From positions 992,001-1,056,000 of the forward strand of contig JAEZET010000004.1 of assembly GCA_023433065.1 (NCBI GenBank): 64,000 nt of DNA, given 5' to 3'. The stretch comes from Cyanobacteria bacterium OH_CBrB_359. Its GTDB lineage: Bacteria > Cyanobacteriota > Vampirovibrionia > Gastranaerophilales > Gastranaerophilaceae. This document shows, piece after piece, positions 24,170-33,268 of the stretch. Under the pieces are notes generated by a model. It worked only from the letters and a program-made list of their open reading frames with translations, was not told where the DNA came from and did not search any database. Position 1 is the first letter of the stretch. The number at the start of each line of letters is the position of its first letter. The translations under genes were made by a program, and so were the position numbers.

Positions 24170-25812
24170 TGAAGGAAATAGTCAAAAAACTTAGAGGCCT
24201 TTTAAAAAAAAATGGAGCTTATGCAATTCTAATAAATTCAACTAATGAATTTTTGATTGAATATAATGAGCTGAGTAAGAATCTACGCTATAAAGTTACC
24301 GGTTTTTCCGGCTCTACAGGAGATGCTCTATTAACTTTGGATAAGTTATACCTTTTTGTCGATGGCAGATATCACGAACAGGCAGACATTGAGGTTGATA
24401 AAAAAAATGTTACTGTAGTTAAGTTAAAAATGACAGAACCATATATTAAAACACTTATCTCAAAAATTAAGAAAAATTCAGTTGTTTTAATTAATGCATC
24501 TACCATATCGCAGCAATTCTTAAAGTCATTAGAGTCACATTTATGTGCTAAAAAATCAAAAGTTGAACTTATTGATATGAAAAATATTATTCAGTCCTCT
24601 AAAAGCACATATGAGTCTAAATCTATTGAAATAATTTCTGTACCTGATTCGATTTCAGCAAAAAATGCCGACAACAAACATCATAATTTTTGTTGCAATT
24701 TGAAAGATAATGAGTATACTATTCTTACAACAATTGAAGATATTGCTTATTTGACTAATTTAAGGTCTTTTTATATTCCGTATTCTTCTTCATTTTGTGC
24801 AAAAGCTATTTTATCTAAAAAAAATGCAGTTATATTTTGCGATTTAGACTTGCCTAATATCGGTAAAAAATACCGGCAAATGCCGCTTGGCTCCTTTAGT
24901 AATGAGTTAGGTGAAATCCAAAATTCTAATATTTTTATAAATAAAAAATCTATAAATGCGAATGATTATAATGCAATAAATTCATCCAATAATATTTTTG
25001 AATCAGATTTTTCAAATTTAAAAACAGTCAAATTTGATACTGAAATAAATCATTTAAAATACGCATTCACAAAAACTGATGATGCATTAACGATAATAAA
25101 AGATATGATTGATTCTAATAAAATATATTCAGAACTTGATTTTTATAATCAATTAGAGCAATCTTTTTACCAAAATGAAGCAATAGCTTTAAGTTTTAAG
25201 CCAATAGTAGCTGCTGGAAAAAATTCATCAATAATTCATTATTCACATTCGTCAAACGATGTTTATTTAGAGGATGGCTCTTTGTTGTTAGTAGACTGTG
25301 GCGCTTACTATAACGGTGGATACGCTACTGATATAACAAGAACATTTATTAAAGGTAAACCTACGATTAAGCAAAAGCAAGTATATACTACGGTATTAAA
25401 GGCATTTTTTGCTGCATATCATTCTTCCTATACAAAAGAGTCGACCTGGTTTGACATTGATAAAAAAGCAAGAAGTATGATAAACAGATTTAAAATAAAT
25501 GGTTTTGAATTCTCTCATAGCACAGGTCACGGAGTAGGGTTAAGTGTTCATGAATCTCCTCCTTTTGTTTCACCTTCAAGTGTCTCCAAAACTCCTGTAT
25601 ATAAAAATGCTGTATTTACTATTGAGCCAGGAATTTACAAAAAAAATTATGGTGGCGTAAGACTTGAAAATACAATATATTCAGATATTATTAATGACAA
25701 AGTAAAATTAACTTCTTTTTCAAAGTTTCCGTTTGAAGAAAAATTAGTTGATTTTAAGATGCTCACTAGAAAAGAAACAGGGTATTTTGAGAAATGGCAG
25801 GAACAATCATGA
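24169..25812 (+). CDS. pepP: Xaa-Pro aminopeptidase (M24 family)
   Basis: Aminopeptidase P removes an N-terminal residue preceding proline. The C-terminal pita-bread domain has all five metal ligands: Asp in VDCGAYYNGGYATD and its second Asp, His in SHSTGHGVGLSVHE, Glu in FTIEPGIY, and Glu in GVRLENTI. The N-terminal domain holds the creatinase-like fold (GSTGDALLTLDKLYLFVDGR). At 547 residues it is close to the long, eukaryote-like form with an extra middle domain. The start overlaps the ppiC stop, and its TGA overlaps the ATG of the next gene, so translation is probably coupled. Confidence 0.92.
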   Translation: MKEIVKKLRGLLKKNGAYAILINSTNEFLIEYNELSKNLRYKVTGFSGSTGDALLTLDKLYLFVDGRYHEQADIEVDKKNVTVVKLKMTEPYIKTLISKIKKNSVVLINASTISQQFLKSLESHLCAKKSKVELIDMKNIIQSSKSTYESKSIEIISVPDSISAKNADNKHHNFCCNLKDNEYTILTTIEDIAYLTNLRSFYIPYSSSFCAKAILSKKNAVIFCDLDLPNIGKKYRQMPLGSFSNELGEIQNSNIFINKKSINANDYNAINSSNNIFESDFSNLKTVKFDTEINHLKYAFTKTDDALTIIKDMIDSNKIYSELDFYNQLEQSFYQNEAIALSFKPIVAAGKNSSIIHYSHSSNDVYLEDGSLLLVDCGAYYNGGYATDITRTFIKGKPTIKQKQVYTTVLKAFFAAYHSSYTKESTWFDIDKKARSMINRFKINGFEFSHSTGHGVGLSVHESPPFVSPSSVSKTPVYKNAVFTIEPGIYKKNYGGVRLENTIYSDIINDKVKLTSFSKFPFEEKLVDFKMLTRKETGYFEKWQEQS

Positions 25813-26567
25813 AGGAACTAACCAGCGTAAATAACCCTGATATTAAGCAAATATCAAAGTTAATTTCAAAAAAAAATAAATCTAACTTACAAAATTTTAT
25901 AGTTGAAGGTATAAAACCTCTAGAAGATATGCTTGAGCAAAATATTGAAATTGTACAAGTTTTTACTTTGAATCCTCAAAAAATTATTGAAAAAATCGAA
26001 GATAATAAAATAACAAAGGTTACTGAACCAATACTAAAAAAACTTAGTTCAACTGATTCTTCAGCAGAAATTATCACAATAGCTAAGAAATTTGAACCCG
26101 AACTAGAGTCTATAAAATATTTAGATACAATTGCTGTTTTAGAAGCTATAAAAGATCCCGGAAATCTAGGAGCAATAATAAGGAGTGCGGCCGCCTTTAA
26201 CATTAAAGCTCTTATTCTAACCGGTGATTGTGTAGACAAATACAACCCTAAAGTTATACGTTCAGCTGCCGGCAATTATTTTAAAATTGCTATTTTAAAT
26301 TTCTCTGCTATAAGTGAAGTCAAAAAATTATTTCCAAATCATATTTTTATATCAACTGACTTATCAAAAAAAAGTGAAATTGAGCTTTCTTCTCTTAAAA
26401 AATTAAAAAACAAAATTATAATTTTGGGTTCAGAAGCTAATGGTCTGGCAAAATCTACCGTGGATTTTTGTGATTACAATTTTGTTCTTGATATTTCAAA
26501 AAATGTTGAATCCTTAAATTTAGCTACAGCAGCAAGTATAATTTTTTATGAACTTTCAAAAACATAG
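25809..26567 (+). CDS. SpoU/TrmH-family RNA 2'-O-methyltransferase
   Basis: The protein has the N-terminal substrate-binding domain (FIVEGIKPLEDMLEQ) and a SPOUT fold with three motifs. Motif 1 is EAIKDPGNLGAIIRSAAAF with the catalytic Asn and Arg, motif 2 ILGSEANGLAKS, and motif 3 ESLNLATAASIIFYEL. The target could be 23S rRNA or tRNA; close RlmB and TsnR relatives look alike, so it is not assigned. The ATG at 25809 is preferred to an in-frame Met at 25794. It forms an ATGA overlap with the pepP stop and has CAGGAA in front. Confidence 0.93.
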   Translation: MKELTSVNNPDIKQISKLISKKNKSNLQNFIVEGIKPLEDMLEQNIEIVQVFTLNPQKIIEKIEDNKITKVTEPILKKLSSTDSSAEIITIAKKFEPELESIKYLDTIAVLEAIKDPGNLGAIIRSAAAFNIKALILTGDCVDKYNPKVIRSAAGNYFKIAILNFSAISEVKKLFPNHIFISTDLSKKSEIELSSLKKLKNKIIILGSEANGLAKSTVDFCDYNFVLDISKNVESLNLATAASIIFYELSKT

Positions 26568-26573
26568 CCTGTT

Positions 26574-29003
26574 TTAGAATTTTTTTAAATCAGCAAACTC
26601 AGCATCTATAGCTTTTTGCCCTTGTTTCCCAAAATCAATAACTAGCATTTTTGTTCCTGAGATATTTTGTATATCTTGGATACATCCGAGCCCGAACTTT
26701 AAATGAAAAACTCTATCACCTTTATTATAATTGATGATGCTTTTATCAAATTGAGAAGGCTTTATAGAATAATCTTTATTTTTTTTCTCTTCAATCATTT
26801 TTTTGATTGGATTATTATTTAATATAATTTGTATTTTTTCTTCATCAGAGAGTTTTTTCACTTCTTTATTTTGAATAGACTCAGTTTTTTTTGACACAAA
26901 TGCTTTTTTAGATGGAGCTACAAAGCCTTTCCCAAAACTACTTGTCGGCAGGACTTTCCCTTCGTATGATTTTGGCTGTGACTTTAGAGTGTTTACAGCA
27001 TTTTTAAAAGTTTTCGTTGTGTTACTACTGTATTCAGATGCGCTTTCTTTAATAAGAATTTCAGCAGGAATCTCAGATAAAAATCTGCTCGGATTGTAAT
27101 ATCTATATTCGCCCCACATCATGCGCCTTTTTGCGTGGCTTATAAAAAGTTTTTTCTTGGCTCTTGTGACCCCAACATACATAAGCCTTCTTTCTTCTTC
27201 CATTTCTGAGTTTGTGTTGAACGAGCGGCTGTGCGGGAAGATTCCTTCTTCAAGTCCAGTTAAAAATACAGCATCGAATTCAAGACCCTTTGCACTATGT
27301 AACGTCATTAAAGTTAAGCTTTGAGAGTCTTCAGAATATGAATCTATATCACTTACTAATGAAACTTGCGCCAAAAATTCTCCGAAGCTATTGTCGTTCT
27401 CAGTAGGTTCAAACTCTCTTGCTACATTAATGAATTCTTGCAGGTTTTCAATACGAGTTTCTGCTTCAATGTTATTTTCTTCTTTTAACTCATTTAAATA
27501 ACCGGATTCATCAAGCACAAATGCTATGAATTCTGGTAAATTTAAAGAACTTGAATTGCGTTTTAATTTTTCAATTAAGTTGTAAAATTCAGATAATTTT
27601 CTTTTAGTTGAATTATTGAATTCATCATAATTATCGATTTCTTCCAGTATATAATAAATGGGAATATCTTGCTTAAAGCTTATTTCGTAGAGTTTTTCAA
27701 GGGTAGTGTTGCCTATACTTCTTTTAGGAACATTTATTATTCTTTTTAAGCTTTGAGAATCATTGTTGTTATAAGTAAGCTTTAAATATGCCAATATATC
27801 TTTGATTTCTTTTCGATCATAAAACTTGAGCCCGCCAATAATCCTATAGGGAATTGAATTTGCAATACATGCTTCTTCTATGGCTCTTGATTGAGAGTTG
27901 GTTCTGTATAATACAGCCATGTCATTTAATAGAAAGTCTTTTGAGAGTTTTTTGACTTGTGAGATTATGTAATTCGCTTCTTCTGCTTCGTCATTTGTCT
28001 CTCTTAAATCTATTAATTCGCCTTTACCTATATTTGAATAAAGATTCTTGCTTAACCGCTCTTGATTATTCGCTATAATTGTATTTGCCGCGTTTAATAT
28101 AGTTTCCGTAGATCTGTAGTTTTGCTCGAGTTTAATTAAGGTTGTATTTTTAAACTCTGCTTGAAAGTTTAAGATAATTTTATAATCAGCACCTCTCCAG
28201 CTATATATAGACTGGTCAACATCCCCTACTACGCACAGGCTCCTGTTACTAAGCTGGTTTTCGGTCAATCCATTAGTATAAATAGATTTTATAAGTTGGT
28301 ATTGGCTTATATTGGTGTCTTGAAACTCATCAACTAAAATATGTTTAAATCTATTATGATATTTTTCTCTGACTTCCGCTGATGTTTCTAATAACTTTAC
28401 AGCTATCATAAGCATATCATCGAAATCAAGAGCATTATTAACTTGCAATTGCTTTTGGTATTCCGTATAAATGAGCGCAATTTTTTCGCTTCTGTAATCT
28501 CTCGCCCTTGTTGAGAATACATAGTCATTTTGCATTTTGTTCTTAGCGTTAGAAATAACTGTTTTTATAAGTCTTGGTTGATAAACTTTATCATCGAGAT
28601 TATTAGCTTTAATTGCATTTTTGATTAAAGCCATAGAGTCTAATTCGTCATATATTACGAATGATTTATCAAGTTTTCTTTTGTTTTCATCAACATATTT
28701 ATCAATATCAGCCCTTAATATTCTACCTGCAATACTATGAAATGTGCCTATCCACATTTTTTTTGCTTTATCCTCGCCAATAATAAGCGATAGCCTCTCA
28801 ACCATTTCTTTTGCTGCTTTATTTGTAAATGTTACAGCCAATATTTCATATGGAGATATTCCAGAGTTAATTAATTGAGCAATACGTGTAATAAGTACCT
28901 TTGTTTTTCCAGAGCCGGCTCCGGCTAAAACTAGCATAGTACCTAGTGTTTGAGTGACTGCCTCCCGTTGTTTATCGTTTAAATTCTCTAATATGTTTGT
29001 CAT
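26574..29003 (-). CDS. pcrA: ATP-dependent DNA helicase of the UvrD/PcrA type
   Basis: A superfamily 1A 3'-5' helicase of 809 residues. Motifs are Walker A GAGSGKT (28-34), LAVTFTNKAAKEM, VDEFQDTN (Walker B), VGDVDQSIYSWRGAD, QNYRSTETIL, LMTLHSAKGLEFDAVFLTG and YVGVTRAKKKL. A low-complexity linker leads to a Tudor-like C-terminus (GDRVFHLKFGLGCI..), which in PcrA binds RNA polymerase. The role is nucleotide-excision repair and clearing of replication forks. It faces the trmH operon tail to tail, six bases apart. Confidence 0.95.
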   Translation of the reverse strand: MTNILENLNDKQREAVTQTLGTMLVLAGAGSGKTKVLITRIAQLINSGISPYEILAVTFTNKAAKEMVERLSLIIGEDKAKKMWIGTFHSIAGRILRADIDKYVDENKRKLDKSFVIYDELDSMALIKNAIKANNLDDKVYQPRLIKTVISNAKNKMQNDYVFSTRARDYRSEKIALIYTEYQKQLQVNNALDFDDMLMIAVKLLETSAEVREKYHNRFKHILVDEFQDTNISQYQLIKSIYTNGLTENQLSNRSLCVVGDVDQSIYSWRGADYKIILNFQAEFKNTTLIKLEQNYRSTETILNAANTIIANNQERLSKNLYSNIGKGELIDLRETNDEAEEANYIISQVKKLSKDFLLNDMAVLYRTNSQSRAIEEACIANSIPYRIIGGLKFYDRKEIKDILAYLKLTYNNNDSQSLKRIINVPKRSIGNTTLEKLYEISFKQDIPIYYILEEIDNYDEFNNSTKRKLSEFYNLIEKLKRNSSSLNLPEFIAFVLDESGYLNELKEENNIEAETRIENLQEFINVAREFEPTENDNSFGEFLAQVSLVSDIDSYSEDSQSLTLMTLHSAKGLEFDAVFLTGLEEGIFPHSRSFNTNSEMEEERRLMYVGVTRAKKKLFISHAKRRMMWGEYRYYNPSRFLSEIPAEILIKESASEYSSNTTKTFKNAVNTLKSQPKSYEGKVLPTSSFGKGFVAPSKKAFVSKKTESIQNKEVKKLSDEEKIQIILNNNPIKKMIEEKKNKDYSIKPSQFDKSIINYNKGDRVFHLKFGLGCIQDIQNISGTKMLVIDFGKQGQKAIDAEFADLKKF

Positions 29004-29092
29004 TAATCTTTCAATTTTGGAATTTTATGATATTATTAGATTATATTAGAAAAACGATATAATACAAAATTAAGTAAAATTAGGATTTGAAC

Positions 29093-29653
29093 ATGGCAGA
29101 AGAAAAGAAAAATGAACCCTCAATTATGGTACCGATGGATGACATGGATTCTGTCGAAACAAACCAAGCAAATACAGTTGATGAGCTTGCAATGGAACTT
29201 GCAACAATACAGCAATCAGCTAAGAAAGTAGCAATCATCGGTAGTAGGAATTTGCCAATTACACACCAACAAATCATTGAAATTCTTTCATATGCATTAG
29301 TTATGCAAGGTAATACTATAATCACCAGCGGAGGGTCAAGTGGAACCAATGCAGCTGCTATCAGAGGAGCTATGAAAGCAAATCCTGAAAAATTAAGAGT
29401 AATATTGCCTCAAACTATTGGACAGCAACCATCTGACGTACAGGATCAGTTAATAGGTGTCCCAAATATTATAGAGCATCCCGATAGAGCTATGATGACT
29501 CTTGCTGATGCCAGTAGAATTTGTAACAGAGAAATTATTGATGAATGTCAACAGCTAATATGCTTTCTGTCTCACACTTCAAGTACATTACACAAAGCTA
29601 TCCAACATGCTGAAGACTCTCACAAAGTTGTTACTTCATTTTATCTTGACTAA
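29093..29653 (+). CDS. DprA-like SLOG-domain protein of the cyanobacterial type
   Basis: The 186-residue protein is a single Rossmann-like SLOG/DprA fold. It contains KVAIIGSRNLPITHQQIIEI, ITSGGSSGTNAAAIRGAM, RVILPQTIGQQP, NIIEHPDR and CNREIIDECQQLICFLSHTS. The same order of motifs, including an acidic start with LAxELATIQQ, is found in a small conserved cyanobacterial protein labelled DNA recombination-mediator protein A. It lacks the SAM and winged-helix parts of true DprA, which is present separately at 34335. The ATG at 29093 follows TTAGGA with normal spacing. Its ligand is not known; SLOG folds bind nucleotides or DNA. Its end overlaps the convergent FAD gene by four bases. Confidence 0.8.
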   Translation: MAEEKKNEPSIMVPMDDMDSVETNQANTVDELAMELATIQQSAKKVAIIGSRNLPITHQQIIEILSYALVMQGNTIITSGGSSGTNAAAIRGAMKANPEKLRVILPQTIGQQPSDVQDQLIGVPNIIEHPDRAMMTLADASRICNREIIDECQQLICFLSHTSSTLHKAIQHAEDSHKVVTSFYLD

Positions 29654-30918
29654 GAAAGCTTATTTTTTATATACTTAGCAACCGCTTCACCCATTGAAAA
29701 ACATGATGGCTGGACTCTAAGTGCAGCTTGAGCTTCAAATGTTGCACTAACTGCCTTACCTATTACAAACAAGTTGTCATATTTTTTTGAAATAAGTGAT
29801 TCAATTGGCAAATAGTAGTTGCCGTCAGTGAATTGTAGCCTATCATCTGATTTGGTTGATGAATGTATGTCAATGGGATAATCAGAAGATAAGGCAATAT
29901 TTTTAAAGTGTCGTTTTCGCACTATATCATCCGGAGTATAAACATACTGTCCGACAACTCTTCCTTGCTCCCTGATTCCGATTATATCTGCTATGTTGGA
30001 AATGTAGGCTTTTTCAAAGCCCTGGAAGTACTTTTTACAAAAGTTAGCAAACCTAAATATTTGCAGTCTGGATTTTGCCAGAATTTTAGAAAATATTTGA
30101 GGATTATTCATTTCCTCTTGATTTTTGATTAATATTCTAGGGCAGTTAAATACAATTGAGGCGGGCATTCCGGGTATGGTAAATACTTGAAAATAGGCTG
30201 TATCTTCTTCATTTAGGTCTTTATTATTAACTGCTTTTTCAAAAATAGGTCTTAATGCCCAATTTTTATTAATATCCCAAGTATAGGCGGTTGACAAGTG
30301 AACTTGATTATCGATATTACAGCTTGTTGTAACATTTCTATCTTTATCAAGCTCAGTAATCCAATCTCTGAAAGTCTCTAAATCAATGCCTGACATTGAA
30401 AATCTAATTGTGGCTGCTTGAACATCAATTTTATTGTCAATAAAATCGCAATTTAGTTTTTTTGCAATTTTCCCCATACCGGTTGCATCAACAATATGTT
30501 CCGCATCGTAATATATGGATAACATATCGGTTTCAAGCTTTACTTTGAAATTGCCGCTTTTTTGGACACTAACATTAGAAACATTAGCATTGTAAATAAT
30601 ATCACAATTAACAGACAGCATCATATCGTCAAGAGCAATTTTTAAAAGTTCAGGATTAAACCAACCGGGATTTCCATCACAGTAAGTTACTTGAGCTCCG
30701 TATTTTTTCGAGAATTCAATCAAATCAGTGTAAAATTCAGTGTTAATACCCAAATCAGACGTTTTCATTGCAGGAGTAACTAACCCTGAAGTCATAAGCC
30801 CACCAAGGTGTATATTCTTTTCGATAATTAAAGTTTTTAGACCTATTTTTGCTGCAATGTATCCCGCAGCAGCTCCTGAAGTTCCACCGCCTATTATAAT
30901 TACATCATATTGTTTCAC
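29650..30918 (-). CDS. FAD-dependent oxidoreductase (FAD_oxidored family)
   Basis: The N-terminal dinucleotide-binding motif is complete: YDVIIIGGGTSGAAAGYIAA, then LIIEKNIHLGGLMTSGLV. A second FAD contact is seen at HIVDATGMGKIAKK and a late one at FVIGKAVSATFEAQAALRVQPS. These features place it with the FAD_oxidored (PF12831) proteins, whose substrates are mostly unknown. GTG is the start, with AAGGA upstream. It follows the SGNH gene by 13 bases and the methyltransferase gene before that, so the three appear to be one operon. No haem or iron-sulphur motif is seen. Confidence 0.85.
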   Translation of the reverse strand: MKQYDVIIIGGGTSGAAAGYIAAKIGLKTLIIEKNIHLGGLMTSGLVTPAMKTSDLGINTEFYTDLIEFSKKYGAQVTYCDGNPGWFNPELLKIALDDMMLSVNCDIIYNANVSNVSVQKSGNFKVKLETDMLSIYYDAEHIVDATGMGKIAKKLNCDFIDNKIDVQAATIRFSMSGIDLETFRDWITELDKDRNVTTSCNIDNQVHLSTAYTWDINKNWALRPIFEKAVNNKDLNEEDTAYFQVFTIPGMPASIVFNCPRILIKNQEEMNNPQIFSKILAKSRLQIFRFANFCKKYFQGFEKAYISNIADIIGIREQGRVVGQYVYTPDDIVRKRHFKNIALSSDYPIDIHSSTKSDDRLQFTDGNYYLPIESLISKKYDNLFVIGKAVSATFEAQAALRVQPSCFSMGEAVAKYIKNKLS

Positions 30919-30931
30919 ATATATATCCTTT

Positions 30932-31900
30932 TTATTTTATATTTAATTTTATTACTATTCCAGGAAGTAATTCATCCCACGCTTTGCCATTTGGGTGGGC
31001 ATTATCTATTGTTTTAAACTCATTTTGCGCAAGTTTTGAGCGTGAGATTATGTCATTAGTGTCAATAACAATGTAGCCGATGTTTTCAAGCTCATCTTTT
31101 ATGTTATATTCGTCTATAAAACATTTTTGAATATTTCTATAATTTAAAATTGCAAACTTTACATTCGGATAGTGTTCTTTTGCTAAGCGATATATTTCTT
31201 TCATCATTTGAATATAGTAATAATTATTATACTTTTGGCGATAACTAGACATTATGTAATTTTGCAAATATAATTCCTGAATTGCATTTACTGTATATAG
31301 AGCCCATGCGGGTTTGCAGAATGGCTCTATAACCTCAAATCCATTCTTAGTTAGCTTATACCTTAAAAATAAGACATTAAAAGGATGCTGATATTGATAT
31401 CTGAACATGCGCTCTTCATGTTCTCCAATCATAATGTAAATAATGTAGTCAGCATTCGGTATTTCTTTATAGAATTCACTCAAATTGAGCTGGTATAAAA
31501 TATGCTGAGGTCCCCAGCCGTTTTTAGCTCTATTAAAAACAGGTCTATTAGTTAATTTTGAAAGTTTGTAAGATACAGTATCAGTTTCACTTAGTCCATC
31601 ACCATACGCAAATGAGCATCCAAATATAATAATTGGATTTTTTTTATATTCGAGGCCAACAGGCTTTCTAAAGCTCATTTTTTCTTCTTCATAATTAAAT
31701 TCTGTTGGGTATGAAATATTATATTTTAATGATAAGTTTGAATTTTGTGTTTTATCATTAATATTGTTCATTTTGTTACGAGTGAAGACAAAATCACCAT
31801 ATTCTTTTACGCTGTAAAAATAGAAAAAAGCTTCAGAAGCCACTAAGAGAAAGAGTATCGCAAATAAATTGATAAATATTATTTTTATAATTTTATTCAT
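30932..31900 (-). CDS. Membrane-anchored SGNH/GDSL-type hydrolase
   Basis: An N-terminal membrane helix (about 5-28, IIFINLFAILFLLVASEAFF) anchors a SGNH-fold domain outside the inner membrane. The nucleophile block reads IIIFGCSFAYGDG (Ser96), and the Asp-x-x-His pair is DNAHPNGKAWDEL (Asp299, His302) close to the end. NRAKNGWGPQHILYQL supplies the Gly-containing block II. SGNH enzymes of this shape deacylate sugars, lipids or cell-wall polymers; the substrate is not known. It overlaps the upstream methyltransferase gene by eight bases, so translation is coupled. Confidence 0.75.
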   Translation of the reverse strand: MNKIIKIIFINLFAILFLLVASEAFFYFYSVKEYGDFVFTRNKMNNINDKTQNSNLSLKYNISYPTEFNYEEEKMSFRKPVGLEYKKNPIIIFGCSFAYGDGLSETDTVSYKLSKLTNRPVFNRAKNGWGPQHILYQLNLSEFYKEIPNADYIIYIMIGEHEERMFRYQYQHPFNVLFLRYKLTKNGFEVIEPFCKPAWALYTVNAIQELYLQNYIMSSYRQKYNNYYYIQMMKEIYRLAKEHYPNVKFAILNYRNIQKCFIDEYNIKDELENIGYIVIDTNDIISRSKLAQNEFKTIDNAHPNGKAWDELLPGIVIKLNIK

Positions 31901-32945
31901 TCATATATATTTTTTTGTACTTACTAGCAGTAATTATATCAGAATTCGACTTTTCTGTCGTTCTATTCATAATTATTTCATTTTTAGAGAGATTTAAACC
32001 GGGGTCTTTGTAAAAAATGCCGCTTCTGGTTTTTGTAAGACCAATTTCATATTCATTAAGTAAATTTTGAATTTTTTCAGGATTTGTTGAGGCTATAGTT
32101 CCATAAGATTTTTTATTATTAATAATTTTACCGACATAGAATTTTAATTCAACTAAAGCTGATCTAAAAGGTGTTGAATTTGAGTAACTAATTAAAACCG
32201 AATTTGGGTTCATTCTGGATTTAATTAATTTTAAGAAATCATATGTCCAAAGAGTTGGATCTTTAAGAGGTGTAAATGCATCTAAAAATATGTAATCATA
32301 GGCATTTCCAAGCTCTAACATAGAACGCCTGGCATCTTTTGTATGGTATTCTATATTAATATTCTCTAAAAATCTATATTTGGAGTCTTTTTTAATACTA
32401 TTTGATATATAATGATAATATATATTATGTAAATGAGGGCTTTTGGAAGAGTTTAGAGAGTATTTGGAGGGGGAATTGTAGTAATTTTTCAAAAATTGAA
32501 TTATACGAGGGTTAAAATATATGATGTCGGAATCTAATATGTTAAAAATTAAATTCATCAAGTTATCTTGATAGTCGCTAAAGTTATCAGCAATTTGCTG
32601 CATTAAATAAAAATCTATATCTTTTGATGGTATACAATCATTAATTAGTGGAGATAAATATATTAAATCTTTATTTATTTCAAGAGCATCGATATGTACT
32701 TTTATTTTATTTTTTCGGGACAGATAATAAATCGCAGCCTTAGAATTGTATCCTATTCCATAGCAAACATCTAGTATATTAATTTTTTTATCTGTATTTA
32801 GCTCATGAGCAATTCCGGATGGAAAAATAAATTTTTGTAAACTTTCTTTTATTGCACCTGAACTCGAATGATAAATATCATTAACTACGTTGTTATAAAG
32901 TCCGGTTGAATTATCATCAGTTTTATTAAATGTATATTCGTTCAT
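31893..32945 (-). CDS. MnmC-like (DUF752) SAM-dependent methyltransferase
   Basis: A class I methyltransferase. The SAM loop is INILDVCYGIGYNSKAAIYY (about 56-74) and the acidic strand IDALEINKD. The later block YIFLDAFTPLKDPTLWTYDF, followed by NSVLISYSNSTPFRSAL, matches Methyltransf_30, the methyltransferase half of MnmC that finishes 5-methylaminomethyl modification of wobble uridine in tRNA. Stand-alone versions occur in Aquifex and cyanobacteria. The oxidoreductase half of MnmC is not fused. A different FAD enzyme lies two genes downstream in the same operon. tRNA is the likely substrate but not proven. Confidence 0.78.
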   Translation of the reverse strand: MNEYTFNKTDDNSTGLYNNVVNDIYHSSSGAIKESLQKFIFPSGIAHELNTDKKINILDVCYGIGYNSKAAIYYLSRKNKIKVHIDALEINKDLIYLSPLINDCIPSKDIDFYLMQQIADNFSDYQDNLMNLIFNILDSDIIYFNPRIIQFLKNYYNSPSKYSLNSSKSPHLHNIYYHYISNSIKKDSKYRFLENINIEYHTKDARRSMLELGNAYDYIFLDAFTPLKDPTLWTYDFLKLIKSRMNPNSVLISYSNSTPFRSALVELKFYVGKIINNKKSYGTIASTNPEKIQNLLNEYEIGLTKTRSGIFYKDPGLNLSKNEIIMNRTTEKSNSDIITASKYKKIYMNE

Positions 32946-33021
32946 AAATATTATTTTATAATAAATATATAAGCAAATATATTATCAATATATTTCTGCA
33001 AGAAATACTGTAGACTTATAG

Positions 33022-33147
33022 AAATGTTATCGATATATACCTATTCGCAATAACATTTGAATTATTTATATATTATTTTTAAAGTGTAAATAATATTATA
33101 GGTATATTTCTTATAGGTATATCTTTGAAATAATATTATAAGTATAT
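33022..33147. promoter_or_regulatory. Array of TTATAGGTATAT sites upstream of the NarL-type regulator
   Basis: The 323-base gap 32946-33268 holds three direct copies: TTATAGGTATAT at 33096-33107 and 33111-33122, and TTATAAGTATAT at 33136-33147. An inverted copy (ATATATACCTAT) lies at 33033-33044, inside a perfect 9-base inverted repeat AAATGTTAT (33022-33030) / ATAACATTT (33050-33058). This arrangement suits cooperative binding of a dimeric regulator, perhaps the response regulator encoded just downstream. Confidence 0.5.
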
Positions 33148-33268
33148 ATCGACACGAAATATGCTATTTCTTATTTCAAAAGAAAAATAACAATCACATA
33201 CATTAGATAAATGGGGAATGAATACATTTTTTTCACTGCTTATATTGTTTATGTACGGGAGATGGATA

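Noticed and set aside
29650..32945. Reading the FAD oxidoreductase as the missing oxidoreductase half of MnmC
   Set aside because: Its signature (GGGTSGAAAGYIAA with HLGGLMTSG) belongs to the FAD_oxidored family, not the DAO-type domain of MnmC; only the methyltransferase matches MnmC.
33001..33150. Possible CRISPR or phage repeat because of the repeated TTATAGGTATAT units
   Set aside because: The repeats are only 12 bases, unevenly spaced and in both orientations, with no spacer-like unique segments or cas genes; operator sites fit better.
33218..33268. A hydrophobic N-terminal extension of the response regulator
   Set aside because: Response regulators are soluble and start close to the first strand; the ATG at 33269 has a strong ribosome-binding site.
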